DNA of 64,000 nt from positions 1 through 64,000 of the forward strand of contig CBDCLU010000005.1 in the NCBI GenBank assembly GCA_965218765.1. Direction: 5' to 3'. Within the stretch, counting starts at the first letter, position 1; every line of letters begins with the position of its first letter. The position numbers and the translations under genes are program-made. Shown piece by piece: positions 28,701 through 37,700 of the stretch. Source of the stretch: JBBPYC01 sp965218765 (GTDB taxonomy: Bacteria > Pseudomonadota > Gammaproteobacteria > Burkholderiales > Burkholderiaceae_C). Below the pieces are notes generated by a model, which had not been told where the DNA came from, did no database searches, and saw only the letters and a program-made list of their open reading frames with translations.

Positions 28701-28992
28701 GCAGCAAAGATTCCAGTTCGGCATTCAGGTAAACGCGGTCGATCTTCGCCTGGGTGCCCTGACCATCGGCCGTGGCTACCGTAAGGTCACGCGCGATGAG
28801 TTCGAGCGACCACGGCTTGAAGTCGACCGCGCCGATGGCGACCTTGCGGCCGAGCTGCTCGCCGAGCAGACGCGGCAGCTGGCTTTTGATCAGCGGCGGC
28901 ACCGCCGCCCACAGCAGCGCCCAAATCACCAGCACCGCCAGCACGGCCCAGACTGCGCCACGAACCCATCGATTGCGAATTGCTGATTGCAT
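22768..28992 (-). CDS. Giant DUF748/AsmA-like periplasmic protein
   Basis: A 2,074-residue protein anchored by one N-terminal transmembrane helix (VWAVLAVLVIWALLWAAVPP), with the start at ATG 28992 (MQSAIRNRWVRGA). It belongs to the DUF748/AsmA-like group, probably long beta-rich groove proteins that bridge the periplasm and act in lipid transport or envelope integrity. An internal module of roughly 250-300 residues is repeated several times; each copy contains a variant of NADGRWMFEDWLKQQ and of PAQFSGSADIG. Examples are GRWMAQDWFKAQ, GRWMFEDWLKQQ, GRWMFEDWVRAS and GQWMVQQWLKKK. The C-terminal part contains PPFSPYAVKYAGHPIERGRL and an OmpA-like region (FAAGSAELTARARSGLDQVA), both usual in DUF748 proteins. 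Confidence 0.85.
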   Translation of the reverse strand: MQSAIRNRWVRGAVWAVLAVLVIWALLWAAVPPLIKSQLPRLLGEQLGRKVAIGAVDFKPWSLELIARDLTVATADGQGTQAKIDRVYLNAELESLLRLAPILDAVHLDAPHLSITRRADGSLDIDDIRKQLDTDPAPSQPDSNAPLKFALRDVVVQNGSLDFIDRITDSKHVLQDLQLRVPTLSSLASARDAKVEPRLSFELDGVAFEATGSSTPYADARRSNAVLTFSGLNVAPYLVYLPAGLPVQPKAALLDAQLQIGYVQTPEPTLKVSGPITAHDVAVSNAAGEPMLALAEARIALADVSPLQQTVSVRSIEIEAPRMALRRREDGTLALLQGADPAKDTVNAAVAAGTAGSAASSPVSAENQATADPAKPWQVSVQQIALKDGQLVWIDRSTQPQAQAHLKRLQLQASNIAYPFNQPAQFSGSADIGSQIPDGDAPLTAPLTPIAQPGSNPTAGTAVMFEGKATDRSADVQWKLTPLSFDLAQPYLAQLLVPTLRGTVSAQGGLVWQAVAAPTAGMATRSPAARTVLRLDRLSLNQVALANPEGSQKETPLASLAQLEVADATIDLARRTAGIGSFEIDGPALHIQRDSTGRWMAQDWFKAQPKSDQPAAADSSARPADQAADQTAPAWSLKVDRFALHHGDVTYADAALAEQPIAVALTQFDVQASKVAYPLQAQTEFSGSAQLAAPLAGEPAPLKFNGSASADGGQVALKLDGLPVAAAEPFLAEFLSPALSGQATLDGVLQWSAASPDGSDGSDAGVRLVARANRLALKNLALQTAEDAPVRVGRIELTDAGVDLSSHHVQLGRLQIVDPKVEVARNADGRWMFEDWLKQQQKKRGVQSPARPPVSDAVEGTETDLAARLSETSAEAAKPAGWSFALNDFKLEGGDISYTDRALTEQVVRAELAKLQLQASQLALPFAEPAAFSGSAQLNTADGASTAPVTFSGTASDSQVSVDLQLEGLPFAAARPFYAKFLKPMLSGSATLDGAVRWQAATASGGASDARLTLRANRLTLNDIALAEAKQRLAAIDRVTVADAAIDLSAQRVRIGKVELRAPKAEVTRNADGRWMFEDWVRASATSDAADGGRNEKAAAPAPAWKVDLAQLSVAAGAIDYRDRALAETPVELDLSKIELQADQLGFPLDRPARFTGSAMLANEASAKAPSKLLFKGSASAAQASVDLQAEGLPLALAQPFSASLLVPTLQGRASIDGMVDWKAAASAGGGAKTVVQARRLALDDVALTQDGSELARIDQVAVSDATLDVAARKVQIGKVQISEPVATVARDEQGQWMVQQWLKKKDNDSSGNGNSAVATPSSAEAADRTAAADGSAWAVQLADLAMSGGRIAFRDRAQPSPVAFDLSRVQLETQHLTLDGTDPAPLNVSARIDPPAGADTAAPARDGSGGQFDYRGQLTLRPQLQANGTVDATRIPVHLFEPYFASQLNIEIAQADASFKGDTGYAQTEAGAKLNLSGDLTVQDLRANAVAAAAPVTSRTGASSTAAPNTTDDTQVGDELVSWKTLNLTGLKFAVAPRQAASVSLEQTALTDFFARMILYPDGKLNLQGLVKSGSSGDTGSAAPAPAAAAAQPAARIDIGTTSFVNGRIYFTDLLIQPNYSARLKDLTGKLGAFSSRVPAGGQPELARLELRGSTEQSASIEVDGRLNPLAKPLALDIAGKVRDLELPPFSPYAVKYAGHPIERGRLSMDVNYRIKPDGQLTADNNLVLTQLRFGEKVDGAPRSLPVKLATALLANSEGVIDLDLPISGSIDDPQFSIADVLGNAVGNLLGKAVTAPFSLIARAVGGIADAAGGGSSADALNEVTFAAGSAELTARARSGLDQVARALMQRDTLQLTIVGTAGNPAEREAWKQARLAREIDRERLNGASGPSAAQTRPNADVNSSAGQTAGTGAGTNARADEPTQTAGDAPGGAAANASDASGAAAGAASTPLPSSPLRRLYEQANIPKPRNPDGAMQPLSDNEMTRLLLARIEADDEAMHELAVQRGVAVRDYLESGGLSKSRLFLGEAKLIESSRLSDAASRADGNQDRDAAAGATSDHYLPHVGLDLETR

Positions 28993-29294
28993 CGGTTGCT
29001 GTTTTCTTTGATTTACTGATCGGTTTGCGATCTGGTGGAAAGCATGCCGGTTCGCTGCCGCTCTGATCATTCCCAGTGGACTGCGAAAAGATCGATCGAG
29101 CGATCCACGCCCTCAGACTTGACCAAGGATGAAGACGTGGCCAACAAGCCTATTCGATGGAGAAATCAGGGATAACTCTTAAGCTACCCAAGCAACGTCC
29201 GCACTGGGTCTCGATCGATCCTGGCGGCTGAGACAGCATATGGCCTGCCCAGCAACTCGACGCAGTCCAGCCTGCACAGCCGAACTTCGCATCG

Positions 29295-30365
29295 ATGCAA
29301 AGGCTGGCCGCAGCGAGGGAGAGTGACCTCGGCCGTGCCGACGCATTTCCGTCCGCCCGACAACTGCCCTGCCTGGGCATCGGCCTGCCGTCAGCATCAG
29401 GTGGCCTATTCCGTCCGACCCGCAATCGCATCACGAACCTGGCCAATTCGCGCACGCTGCGTTGGCAACGCTCGTTTCCGATCGCCGGATTCGGCTTCGC
29501 TTTGTTGGGCTTGGGCGTCGTGCTGACCGTCGTCGTTCTGGCTATGCAACCCGGCGCGCGTGCGCCGGCCGAGAGTCGGTTGATCGACTGGCTGCAACAG
29601 AGACCGATGGCGGTGTCTGGGCCGGTCAGCAAGGTTTTGCCGCCTGCGGCAACGGCCTACCATCGACGGCTGACACAATCCGCCGCCGTCGGGTTTATCA
29701 GGGCGGCACCGACTGCAGCCAATCGGGCGACAGCAGTCGAGGCCGCGCCGGGCGCGACTGCCGGCGAATGGGTGCGGCCAGCCTCTCCGAAGACATTGCC
29801 ACGCGCCCGGGCCCGGGTCGCGCACTGGCTCGGCAAGAAATGCCGGGTGGCAGCGAAGTCGCTGTTGGTGCTGGTGCTGGTGCTGGTGCTGGTGCTGGTG
29901 GCCGAAGCCTTCGACGTTGGCGAGCGCGAACGCATCGACTGGACGCTGATCCGGGCGGTGATGGCGGTCGAATCGAGCTTCAACCCAATTGCGCAGAGCA
30001 GCGTGGGCGCGCAGGGACTAATGCAAGTGATGACCGGCATCCACAGCGCGAAATCCGGCGGTGCCGGCGCCAATCTCGCTGCGATTGATCCGGTCACCAA
30101 CTTGCAGGTCGGTGTCGAAGTGGTGCTGGAACGCATCGAACGCGCCGGCTCGCCCGGAGCCGGCCTCAAGCACTGCGTGGACGCGGCGAACCCGGCCAGC
30201 GACAACGGCTATGCGAAGCGCGTGCTGGACGAGCGCGCGCGGCTGAAAACGGTCGCTGCCGGCCGCGCCGTCTCCTGGTCGCCCTGCGTGTATTTCGACA
30301 CGCGCGCCGAAGCTCGTCGGCGACCTGCCTCGGTTAAACTGAATCCCGTGCGCAACTGGCGATGA
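29295..30365 (+). CDS. Lytic transglycosylase (SLT domain) with a variable LV repeat
   Basis: A predicted membrane-anchored peptidoglycan lytic transglycosylase. A hydrophobic helix (IAGFGFALLGLGVVLTVVVL, about residues 64-83) is followed by a low-complexity Ala/Pro/Arg region. The SLT catalytic domain from about residue 215 has the catalytic Glu in RAVMAVESSFNP and the motif SSVGAQGLMQVMTGIH. Just before the domain is SLLVLVLVLVLVLVAEAF, encoded by tandem CTGGTG hexamers (29871-29900). The proposed start, ATG 29295, is uncertain because the first ~55 residues look atypical. It is followed by glyA after about 300 bases. The product would cleave glycan strands during wall growth or secretion-system assembly. 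Confidence 0.75.
   Translation: MQRLAAARESDLGRADAFPSARQLPCLGIGLPSASGGLFRPTRNRITNLANSRTLRWQRSFPIAGFGFALLGLGVVLTVVVLAMQPGARAPAESRLIDWLQQRPMAVSGPVSKVLPPAATAYHRRLTQSAAVGFIRAAPTAANRATAVEAAPGATAGEWVRPASPKTLPRARARVAHWLGKKCRVAAKSLLVLVLVLVLVLVAEAFDVGERERIDWTLIRAVMAVESSFNPIAQSSVGAQGLMQVMTGIHSAKSGGAGANLAAIDPVTNLQVGVEVVLERIERAGSPGAGLKHCVDAANPASDNGYAKRVLDERARLKTVAAGRAVSWSPCVYFDTRAEARRRPASVKLNPVRNWR
29871..29900 (+). repeat. Hexanucleotide tandem repeat (CTGGTG)5
   Basis: Five exact copies of CTGGTG, preceded by one degenerate copy (TTGGTG, 29865-29870), lie inside the transglycosylase gene and encode alternating Leu-Val. Slippage by one unit keeps the reading frame and adds or removes two residues. Confidence 0.9.
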
Positions 30366-30663
30366 CGCGGCCGCAGGCAATCCGTATTCACGGAGTTTGC
30401 CAGAACGCCGTCGAGGTGGACCCGTTCGAGGCGCCTGGATTCCCGACAAGCCGCAGTGGCGAAAGTGCCGTTGCCGCCGCATCCAGGCCTAGACATGAAC
30501 CACCGGGGAGCGCACCGCGGCTGTGTTCCATGCGGCTGTGTTTTCCGCCGTTCGCCTGGGCAGTTTCGTCATTCGCGCACCGCATATCGGCCATGCTTAG
30601 GGCCCGTGCGGCGTGCGAGTCTTCGAGACCTTCGTCCCGACTGCAACTGCCTGAGATCCCACC
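30366..30663 (+). other. Intergenic region upstream of glyA
   Basis: No convincing gene in these 298 bases; the short open frames here have no recognisable product. It probably contains the glyA promoter, but I could not assign boxes, and I see no recognisable riboswitch. Confidence 0.5.
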
Positions 30664-31908
30664 ATGTACGACCGCCGCCAATCGCTGGAGCAGACCGACT
30701 CCGAAATCTTTGCCGCCATCCAGGCGGAGAATACCCGGCAGGAACAGCACATCGAGCTGATCGCGTCCGAGAACTACGCTTCCCCCGCCGTGCTGGCTGC
30801 GGCCGGCAGCCAGCTCACCAACAAGTACGCCGAAGGCTACCCTGGCAAGCGCTACTACGGTGGGTGCGAATACGTGGACATCGCCGAGCAGCTTGCGATC
30901 GACCGCATCAAGCAGCTGTTCGGCGCCGATGCTGCCAACGTACAGCCGCATTGCGGCGCGTCGGCCAACGAAGCGGTGTTCCTGGCTTTCCTGAAACCCG
31001 GCGACACCATCATGGGCATGAGCCTGGCCGAAGGCGGACACCTGACGCACGGCATGCCGCTCAACATCAGCGGCAAGTGGTTCAACGTGGTGAGCTACGG
31101 CCTCGACGCTAGTGAAGCGATCGACTACGACGCGATGGAAGCCAAGGCGCATGAGACCAAGCCAAAGCTCATCATCGCGGGTGCTTCCGCCTACAGCCTC
31201 CAGATCGATTTCGCGCGCTTCGCGAACGTGGCAAGGGACGTCGGCGCGATCTTCATGGTGGACATGGCGCACTACGCAGGCCTGGTTGCAGGCGGCGTCT
31301 ACCCGAGCCCGGTGCCGCACGCCGACGTGGTCACCTCCACCACGCACAAGAGCCTGCGCGGCCCGCGCGGCGGCTTCATCCTAATGAAGGCGCAGCACGA
31401 GAAAGCCATCAACAGTGCGATCTTTCCCGGCCTGCAAGGCGGCCCGCTGATGCACATCATCGCGGCCAAGGCGGTGGCGTTCAAAGAGGCGCTGGCGCCC
31501 GAGTTCAAGACCTACCAGCAGCAGGTCATCAAGAACGCGCAAACGGTGGCCGACACGCTGACCGAACGCGGCCTGCGCATCGTCAGCGGACGGACTGAGA
31601 GCCACGTGATGCTGGTCGATCTGCGCGCCAAGGGCATCACGGGAAAAGAAGCCGAAGCCGTGCTGGGCAGCGCGCAAATGACGATCAACAAGAACGCAAT
31701 TCCGAACGACCCGGAAAAGCCGATGGTCACCAGCGGCGTGCGCATCGGCACCCCCGCGATGACCACGCGCGGCTTTAAGGAAGGCGAAGCGCGCCAGACC
31801 GCGAACCTGGTCGCCGACGTGCTGGAGCGACCGCGCGACGAATCGAATCTGGCGGCGGTGCGTGAAAAAGTTGCAGTGCTGACCAGCCGCTTTCCGGTCT
31901 ATCGCTGA
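30664..31908 (+). CDS. glyA: Serine hydroxymethyltransferase
   Basis: GlyA is the PLP enzyme that interconverts serine and glycine and supplies one-carbon units as methylene-tetrahydrofolate. The 414-residue protein shows EQHIELIASENYASPAVL near the N-terminus, NKYAEGYPGKRYYGGCEYVD, and the PLP-lysine motif TTTHKSLRGPRGG at about residue 225-237. The length is normal for the bacterial enzyme. Translation starts at ATG 30664 (MYDRRQSLEQTDSEIFAAI). nrdR follows 30 bases after the stop, a gene order common in betaproteobacteria. Confidence 0.97.
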   Translation: MYDRRQSLEQTDSEIFAAIQAENTRQEQHIELIASENYASPAVLAAAGSQLTNKYAEGYPGKRYYGGCEYVDIAEQLAIDRIKQLFGADAANVQPHCGASANEAVFLAFLKPGDTIMGMSLAEGGHLTHGMPLNISGKWFNVVSYGLDASEAIDYDAMEAKAHETKPKLIIAGASAYSLQIDFARFANVARDVGAIFMVDMAHYAGLVAGGVYPSPVPHADVVTSTTHKSLRGPRGGFILMKAQHEKAINSAIFPGLQGGPLMHIIAAKAVAFKEALAPEFKTYQQQVIKNAQTVADTLTERGLRIVSGRTESHVMLVDLRAKGITGKEAEAVLGSAQMTINKNAIPNDPEKPMVTSGVRIGTPAMTTRGFKEGEARQTANLVADVLERPRDESNLAAVREKVAVLTSRFPVYR

Positions 31909-31938
31909 CCCGCACCAGCGGTCAACCCAAGGTTCGCC

Positions 31939-32382
31939 GTGAAATGCCCGCTGTGCGGCCATCTCGACACGCAAGTGGTTGAGACGCGTGAATCTGACGA
32001 AGGCGACGTGGTGCGCCGCCGTCGCGGCTGCGCCGCCTGCAAGCAGCGCTTCACGAGCTACGAACGCGCCGAAGTCGCGCTGCCAGCCGTCGTCAAAAAA
32101 GACGGTACGCGCGCCGAGTTCGATTTGGCCAAGCTGCGCGCGTCCATGTTGCTGGCGCTGCGCAAGCGGCCCGTGCCGGTGCAGCGCCTGGACCGCGCGG
32201 TCGACTCCATCGAGCGGCAACTGCGCACCGGCGGCGCACGTGAAATCGCATCGGCTCGCGTTGGCGAACTCGTGATGCAGGAACTGAAAAAACTCGACAA
32301 GGTGGCTTACGTCCGCTTTGCTTCCGTCTACCGGAGCTTTGAAGACGTGGACGAGTTTCAGCGCTTGATTCGTGACATTTAG
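31939..32382 (+). CDS. nrdR: Transcriptional repressor NrdR
   Basis: NrdR represses ribonucleotide reductase genes in response to bound (d)ATP. The 147-residue protein has the zinc ribbon with C3, C6, C31 and C34 (MKCPLCGHLDTQVVETRES and GCAACKQRFTSYERAE) and then the ATP-cone domain (PAVVKKDGTRAEFDLAKLRA onward). The start is ATG 31939, 30 bases after glyA, so the two are probably cotranscribed. It normally binds paired NrdR boxes upstream of nrd operons; none is expected inside this window. Confidence 0.96.
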   Translation: MKCPLCGHLDTQVVETRESDEGDVVRRRRGCAACKQRFTSYERAEVALPAVVKKDGTRAEFDLAKLRASMLLALRKRPVPVQRLDRAVDSIERQLRTGGAREIASARVGELVMQELKKLDKVAYVRFASVYRSFEDVDEFQRLIRDI

Positions 32383-32472
32383 CACGGTCGTCCGACGACG
32401 CAGCCGCTGAACGGTCGTTGTTGAGGAATAAGCGGCATTGCGCTGCCGCAGGCCGCACCTAGCATTCAGGGC

Positions 32473-33081
32473 ATGAGCAAATCATGTCCTCAATCCCCAC
32501 TGCGACGCCACCAAGGCGAGCGTGGCTTCTCACTCGTTGAAGTGCTTGTTTCGATCGTCGTGCTGTCGTTCGGCATGCTCGGCATGGTCGGGTTGCAGGC
32601 GGCGGCGTTGCAGGCGAATCGGGATGCGAAGTTTCAGTCCACGGCCGTAAATTTCGCTCGTGAACTGGCCGAGATGATGCGCGGCAATAAGGAAGTCAGC
32701 GTGCTTACTGCGGGCAATCCTTATGTCGGCAATTTTGCCGCGCCGCTCGCTCCAAACGTGGCGAGTTACTGCCTGAACATCGCTAGCGCAGCAACGGGCT
32801 GTGCGGACACGACTGCGGTGGCGAACGCGCAGATGACCGAATGGCTAGCCCGGGTCGATGCCGAACTGCCGGGCGCAAAGGTGGTGGTCTGCTTCGACGC
32901 GACGCCCTACGACGCGAACGGACTGCCTCAGTGGACGTGCAGCAGCAGCGGCACCATTGCGGTCGTCAAGATCGGCTGGACACGCGCTTCGCTGAATCGC
33001 GCTGCGTCCGGTAGCGCAGCATTCGAGCGCGCGACCATTCCTTCGGTGATTTCACCGGTGACGCCTGGGAGCACGATGTGA
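32473..33081 (+). CDS. pilV: Type IV pilus modification / minor pilin PilV
   Basis: A minor pilin of the type IV pilus. The prepilin signal is QGERGFSLVEVLVSIVVLSF, with cleavage expected between Gly and Phe, followed by a hydrophobic helix of about 20 residues and MVGLQAAALQANRDAKFQST, which is typical of PilV. The protein has 202 residues. It starts the six-gene pilus cluster and its stop overlaps the pilW GTG by 4 bases, which indicates translational coupling. It should act at the pilus tip with PilW, PilX, PilE and PilY1 in priming assembly. Confidence 0.9.
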   Translation: MSKSCPQSPLRRHQGERGFSLVEVLVSIVVLSFGMLGMVGLQAAALQANRDAKFQSTAVNFARELAEMMRGNKEVSVLTAGNPYVGNFAAPLAPNVASYCLNIASAATGCADTTAVANAQMTEWLARVDAELPGAKVVVCFDATPYDANGLPQWTCSSSGTIAVVKIGWTRASLNRAASGSAAFERATIPSVISPVTPGSTM

Positions 33082-34085
33082 ACGCAGCCACGCAACTTGC
33101 GGGTCGCAAGCGCCAGCGCGGCATGACGCTGATCGAGCTGATGATCGCGATGACGATCAGCCTCGTCATCGTGCTAGCCGCGGTTGCCGCGCTGACCGTG
33201 GCACGCCGCGGATTCAGCACGGTCGATGCTGCATCGCAGCTGCGCGACAGCGGACGGTTCGCCACCGATCTGATCCAGCGGCTGGGTGTACAGGCGGGCT
33301 ACCGGGACATCCGCTATGCCAGCCGGCCCTGCCTAGCCGGCGAGCCGAACTGTCCGCCGCCGCCGGACGTCACGGGAATGGACAACGCGTTGTCCAATTC
33401 TTCGGACCCGCTCAACAGCTCGACTCCTCGCACCGCAGGCAGCGTCGGCTACGGCAGCGACGTCCTGATCCTGCGCTATCAGACCAGCGAGTTGAATCCC
33501 GGCGTGTTCGCGGGACCTGCCGACAACAGCATGATCGACTGCGCGGGGTATACCGGCAACGGCGCTGCGGCGAGCCGCAACGACCGGATGTCCAGCGTGC
33601 TGCATGTCGCGGTCAGCCCGACGACTGGCGAACCGACGTTGATGTGCACCTATGAGCGGCCGATGGGCACGTTCACCGTGGCGCCCATCATTGGAGGCGT
33701 CGAGGATTTTCAGGTGCTGTACGGCGTTGATGGCGTTGTGCCCAACACCGCGCCGACGGGCGCGACCGACCGTGTGCCCGACCGCTTTCTGCGCGCGGGT
33801 CAGATGACGGTCGCCGGCGATCCGGTGGCCACCGCTGCCAACTGGCGCCGGGTGCGCAGCATCCGCATCGGCATGGTGCTGCGCGGACCGCTCAATTCAG
33901 CGCAAGGTCAGGCGACCCCGACGCTCTACCTGTTTGGGCCCGGCAGCGATTCGACCGGTGGTGCGGCCGGCTCGGCGCTGGCATCAGCAAGCGATCCCGG
34001 CACAGTGTTCACGCCGCCCGTCGACGGACGGTTGCGCCAGCTCGTGACGTTCACCGTGCATCTGCGCAATTTTCAGGAGCTTTGA
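33078..34085 (+). CDS. pilW: Type IV pilus minor pilin PilW
   Basis: A 335-residue minor pilin with the prepilin signal RQRGMTLIELMIAMTISLVI, where cleavage would follow Gly. It then has ARRGFSTVDAASQLRDSGRF, typical of PilW. The long C-terminal part is a globular pilin head with a predicted Cys pair (about C77 and C84, in SRPCLAGEPNCPPP). The start is GTG 33078, overlapping the pilV stop by 4 bases; pilX begins 1 base after its stop. The Met after the cleavage Gly replaces the usual Phe, a common PilW variant. Confidence 0.9.
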   Translation: MNAATQLAGRKRQRGMTLIELMIAMTISLVIVLAAVAALTVARRGFSTVDAASQLRDSGRFATDLIQRLGVQAGYRDIRYASRPCLAGEPNCPPPPDVTGMDNALSNSSDPLNSSTPRTAGSVGYGSDVLILRYQTSELNPGVFAGPADNSMIDCAGYTGNGAAASRNDRMSSVLHVAVSPTTGEPTLMCTYERPMGTFTVAPIIGGVEDFQVLYGVDGVVPNTAPTGATDRVPDRFLRAGQMTVAGDPVATAANWRRVRSIRIGMVLRGPLNSAQGQATPTLYLFGPGSDSTGGAAGSALASASDPGTVFTPPVDGRLRQLVTFTVHLRNFQEL

Positions 34086-34086
34086 A

Positions 34087-34701
34087 ATGAGCCAGGCTTC
34101 CTTACTGCGGAACCCTATCGCTCGCCCGAAACCGGGCGGCGAGCACGGCATTTCGCTGATCATGGTGATGCTGATCTTGGTCGTCGTCTCGCTGCTGGGC
34201 ATCGGGGGGGTCCAGGTATCGATGATGGGTGAACACGGCGCGCGCAACGATCGCGACAGCCAGGTCGCGTGGCAATCGGCCGAGGCGGCGCTGGTCGATG
34301 CCGAGTTCGACATGTTCGGGCCCGGAACCGCACCCCGCAGCACACTGCTCGACGGCAGAAATCTGTCGTTGTTCGTGGACGGTTGCGGGGGCTCGGGCAA
34401 CAACCGGGGCCTCTGCACGCTGGTGGCTGCGGGCAAGCCGGCTTGGCTCACCGCAGATTTCTCGGACACGTCCGCAGGTGCGAAGACCACGGCGTTCGGC
34501 ACCTTTACCACGCGAACATTTGCAAGCGGCGCTGCAGGTATTCAGCCAGCGCAGGCACCGCGTTACCTGATCGAGCCGATCACCGACCCGAACGGCGACA
34601 TGGCGGACCCGACCTACCTGTACCGAGTCACCGCGATGGGATACGGCCCGCGCCCGGACATCCAGGCCGTGGTCCAGATGCTCTACAGAAAAACCCCTTG
34701 A
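34087..34701 (+). CDS. pilX: Type IV pilus assembly protein PilX
   Basis: PilX of 204 residues. The hydrophobic N-terminus HGISLIMVMLILVVVSLLGI, with the prepilin-type Gly at about residue 20, is followed by QVSMMGEHGARNDRDSQVAW and then QSAEAALVDAE, a segment diagnostic of PilX. It begins one base after the pilW stop, so the genes are clearly in one transcript. A CPDV-free globular part follows with one disulfide candidate (CGGSGNNRGLC). It should incorporate into the pilus tip complex. Confidence 0.88.
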   Translation: MSQASLLRNPIARPKPGGEHGISLIMVMLILVVVSLLGIGGVQVSMMGEHGARNDRDSQVAWQSAEAALVDAEFDMFGPGTAPRSTLLDGRNLSLFVDGCGGSGNNRGLCTLVAAGKPAWLTADFSDTSAGAKTTAFGTFTTRTFASGAAGIQPAQAPRYLIEPITDPNGDMADPTYLYRVTAMGYGPRPDIQAVVQMLYRKTP

Positions 34702-34716
34702 CCGAAGAAGTTCATC

Positions 34717-37700
34717 ATGTCGCTCATCGCAGACCCTCGCCACGTGCTACCGAATACCCGGCTTCGTCAGCTCGTCGAGACCGCTACCGGCTCGCGCATT
34801 GCTCGCAAGACGGCACCCTGGCTGCTGGCGGTTCTATCCACCGTTTGCACGTTCTTTGCAGCCGGCCAAGTGCCCCCCCTGCTCCCGCCGGCTGTCGCGC
34901 TGTCCGCCGATCCGCTATACGCGACCGCGGCTGGCGACAAACCCGTCATAGCGCTTGCCCTTTCGGTTGAATTCCCGACCGTTGGTGCGCAATACGTCGA
35001 CGTGCCGAACACCACGACCGACACTTCGTATTCCAATCTCAAGGAATACCTCGGTTATTACGACGCCGAGAGTTGCTACGCCTACAACGACGCGCCGACT
35101 GAGACGGCGATGGCGCCCTTGACGTCGGACGATTACAAGCGATTCGTGCGGACGGGCCCGGCATTACCACTGTCGCCGGCCGATCCAGCGCGGCCGACCG
35201 TGACCAGCCGCAAATGCTCGAATGCATTTTCGGGCAACTTCCTGAACTGGTCCTCGAACTCGGCGATCGACATGCTGCGGCTCGCGCTGACGGGCGGCGA
35301 CCGCTACATCGACACGCCGACGCTGACCGTGCTGCAGCGCGCGGTGATCCCGAACGGCGACCCGACCTGCATGTGGAACAGCACCAACTTTCCTGCCAAG
35401 AAGCTCGCAAAGGATGGCGGCGGCACAGGCAGTTACTGGGGCGCGGTGCCGACCGCGATGATCACGGCGGCCGGTAGCCAGGACATCTGGGTTGCAAACC
35501 GGCTGAACCAAATCTATTTCCGCGCAGGAGGCTCGCCGAACGGAAGCTGCGGCGACCAAAGCGGCTACACGCTGGGTGGTGCCTCCACGGCAGCAAGTCA
35601 TGGGCCCATTGTCTACAGCACGGCAAACCAGCCGCCTGGGCAGATGACCTATTGCGCAGGTGAGGGTGGGGTATGTTCAGGCTTCTCTGGAGTTAAGGAA
35701 GTCTTGTACGGCGCCGGTAACGGGTCCAACAGCAGATGGATGATTACGCGGGCTACGAGTGGCATCGGCTGCGACAACGCGACCCTAGGCGATCCGTACG
35801 GGGGAACCCAAAAGGCATGCTACTACCGTGATGTCACATCTGCCAGCACTCCCTGGACGCCACCGTCCAACGCCGGCGCATTGAACAGCAACGGTTTCTT
35901 CTATTCAAGGGTTCAAGTCTGCAGCACGGACGCAAGCGGAAACCTGCTCGACATCCGCGACTACGCGTTCTGCACCCGCTACCCGAGCGGCAATTACAAA
36001 CCGACGGGCGCGATCCAGAAGTACAGCGACCAGCTGCGGCTCGCCGCGTTCGGTTACCTGATGGACCAGACCAGCAGCGACAGCGGCGGGCGCTACGGTG
36101 GTGTGCTTCGCGCGCCGATGAAGTATGTGGGCGCGAAGACTTTCGACATCAGCGGTATCGACAATACGCCGGGCGGTGGCAATCCAAAAGCCGAGTGGGA
36201 TGCCAGCACGGGGGTTTTCACCGTCAATCCGGAGAACGATTCGAACTTCGGCAGAAGCGGTGTCGTCAACTATCTGAACCAGTTCGGCCGCACCGGACCC
36301 ACGCCTGGCCGCTACAAAATCTACGATCCGGTCGGCGAGCTGCATTCGGAAGCGCTGCGCTATCTGCAAGGGCTCGGTCCGACGCCGGAAGCCGTCAGTG
36401 GCATCAGCGTCGCCTCGACGCCGGGTCTGTACGACGGCTTCCCGGCATTCACTACCTGGACCGATCCGTATGGAAACGGCCGCTCCAACACGGCCGATTA
36501 CTCGTGCTTGAAGAGCAACATCGTGGTGATCGGCGACATCAACACCTGGGACAGCAACCGGTTGTTCACGCGCACGCCGGATGTGACCGCGAACCTGCCG
36601 GACATCCGCTACTGGCTCAGGGTTGTACAGGATTTCGAAGCCAACATCACGCGCAGCTACCTTGACGGCCAGAACGTGACGCGTTCGACTGGCAACCCGA
36701 ACGGCACGACCAATACCAACACGAGCTATGGCGTCACCGGCAATGGCCCGATCATCGGCACCGCCTACTGGGCGCACACGCACGACATCCGCGGCGCGGA
36801 CTGGACTGCGGCACCAGCCCTGCAGCGGCGCGGCCTGCGCGTCAAGACGTTCACGTTCGACGTGAACGAGTACGGCCAGCAGAACAACGTGAATGCGCGT
36901 CGCTACGGCAACCAGTTCTTCACGGCCGCCAAGTACGGCGGCTTCGAAACCGACCCGTCGAACCCGAATCGCGCACCGTTTAACACCGGTGGCAATCCGT
37001 TCAAGCGGGACGACGGCACCGTCGACAAGTACGTCTGGGAGGACAGCGACCCGAGCCCGCCGCGGGTTGGAGAAGCGAACAGCTACTACCTGCAAAGCGA
37101 TGCGCGCGGCGTGCTGTCCGCATTCGAAAATATTTTCAGCCGCGCGTCCACACAGGCACGCAGCATCGCAGGCGGCGCGCTCAACAGCAAGAACCTTGCG
37201 ACCGGCAATTCGTCGATTTACCAGGGCGCATTCGACACCTCCGACTGGAGCGGGGACCTGCTGTCGATTCCGTTGACCGTAGCTGGCACCTCGGTGACCA
37301 TTGAGTCGAACTACAACTGGAAAGCGGCCGACCGCCTGGGTCTTCTGACCAACCCGGCCGGAACGCGCAATATCGTGATGGGTCGCGCCGGCGCTGCGGC
37401 AAATCCAGTGGCGACACCTTTCTCGTGGACGCTGCCTGCAGGGGTCGCCGGCATTGATACCACGGTGCGCACCGCGCTGGACAAACCGAGCCCCTATGCC
37501 GGGGTCGACGGGCTGGGCCAGGACCGGCTTAACTACCTTCGCGGCGACCGTTCGAAGGAAGGGGCAGGCTTCCGCAGACGCACCAAGCTGCTGGGCGACG
37601 TGATCAATTCAGGCGTGGTCTTCTCGGGCGCGCCGACTACCAAGATCACGTCGTCGAGCTACACCGGATTCATTACGGCCAACGCAAGCCGCACACCAGC

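Noticed and set aside
30366..30663. Small protein gene or riboswitch upstream of glyA
   Set aside because: The open frame at 30362-30760 runs into glyA out of frame with no family match, and no recognisable riboswitch fold was seen.
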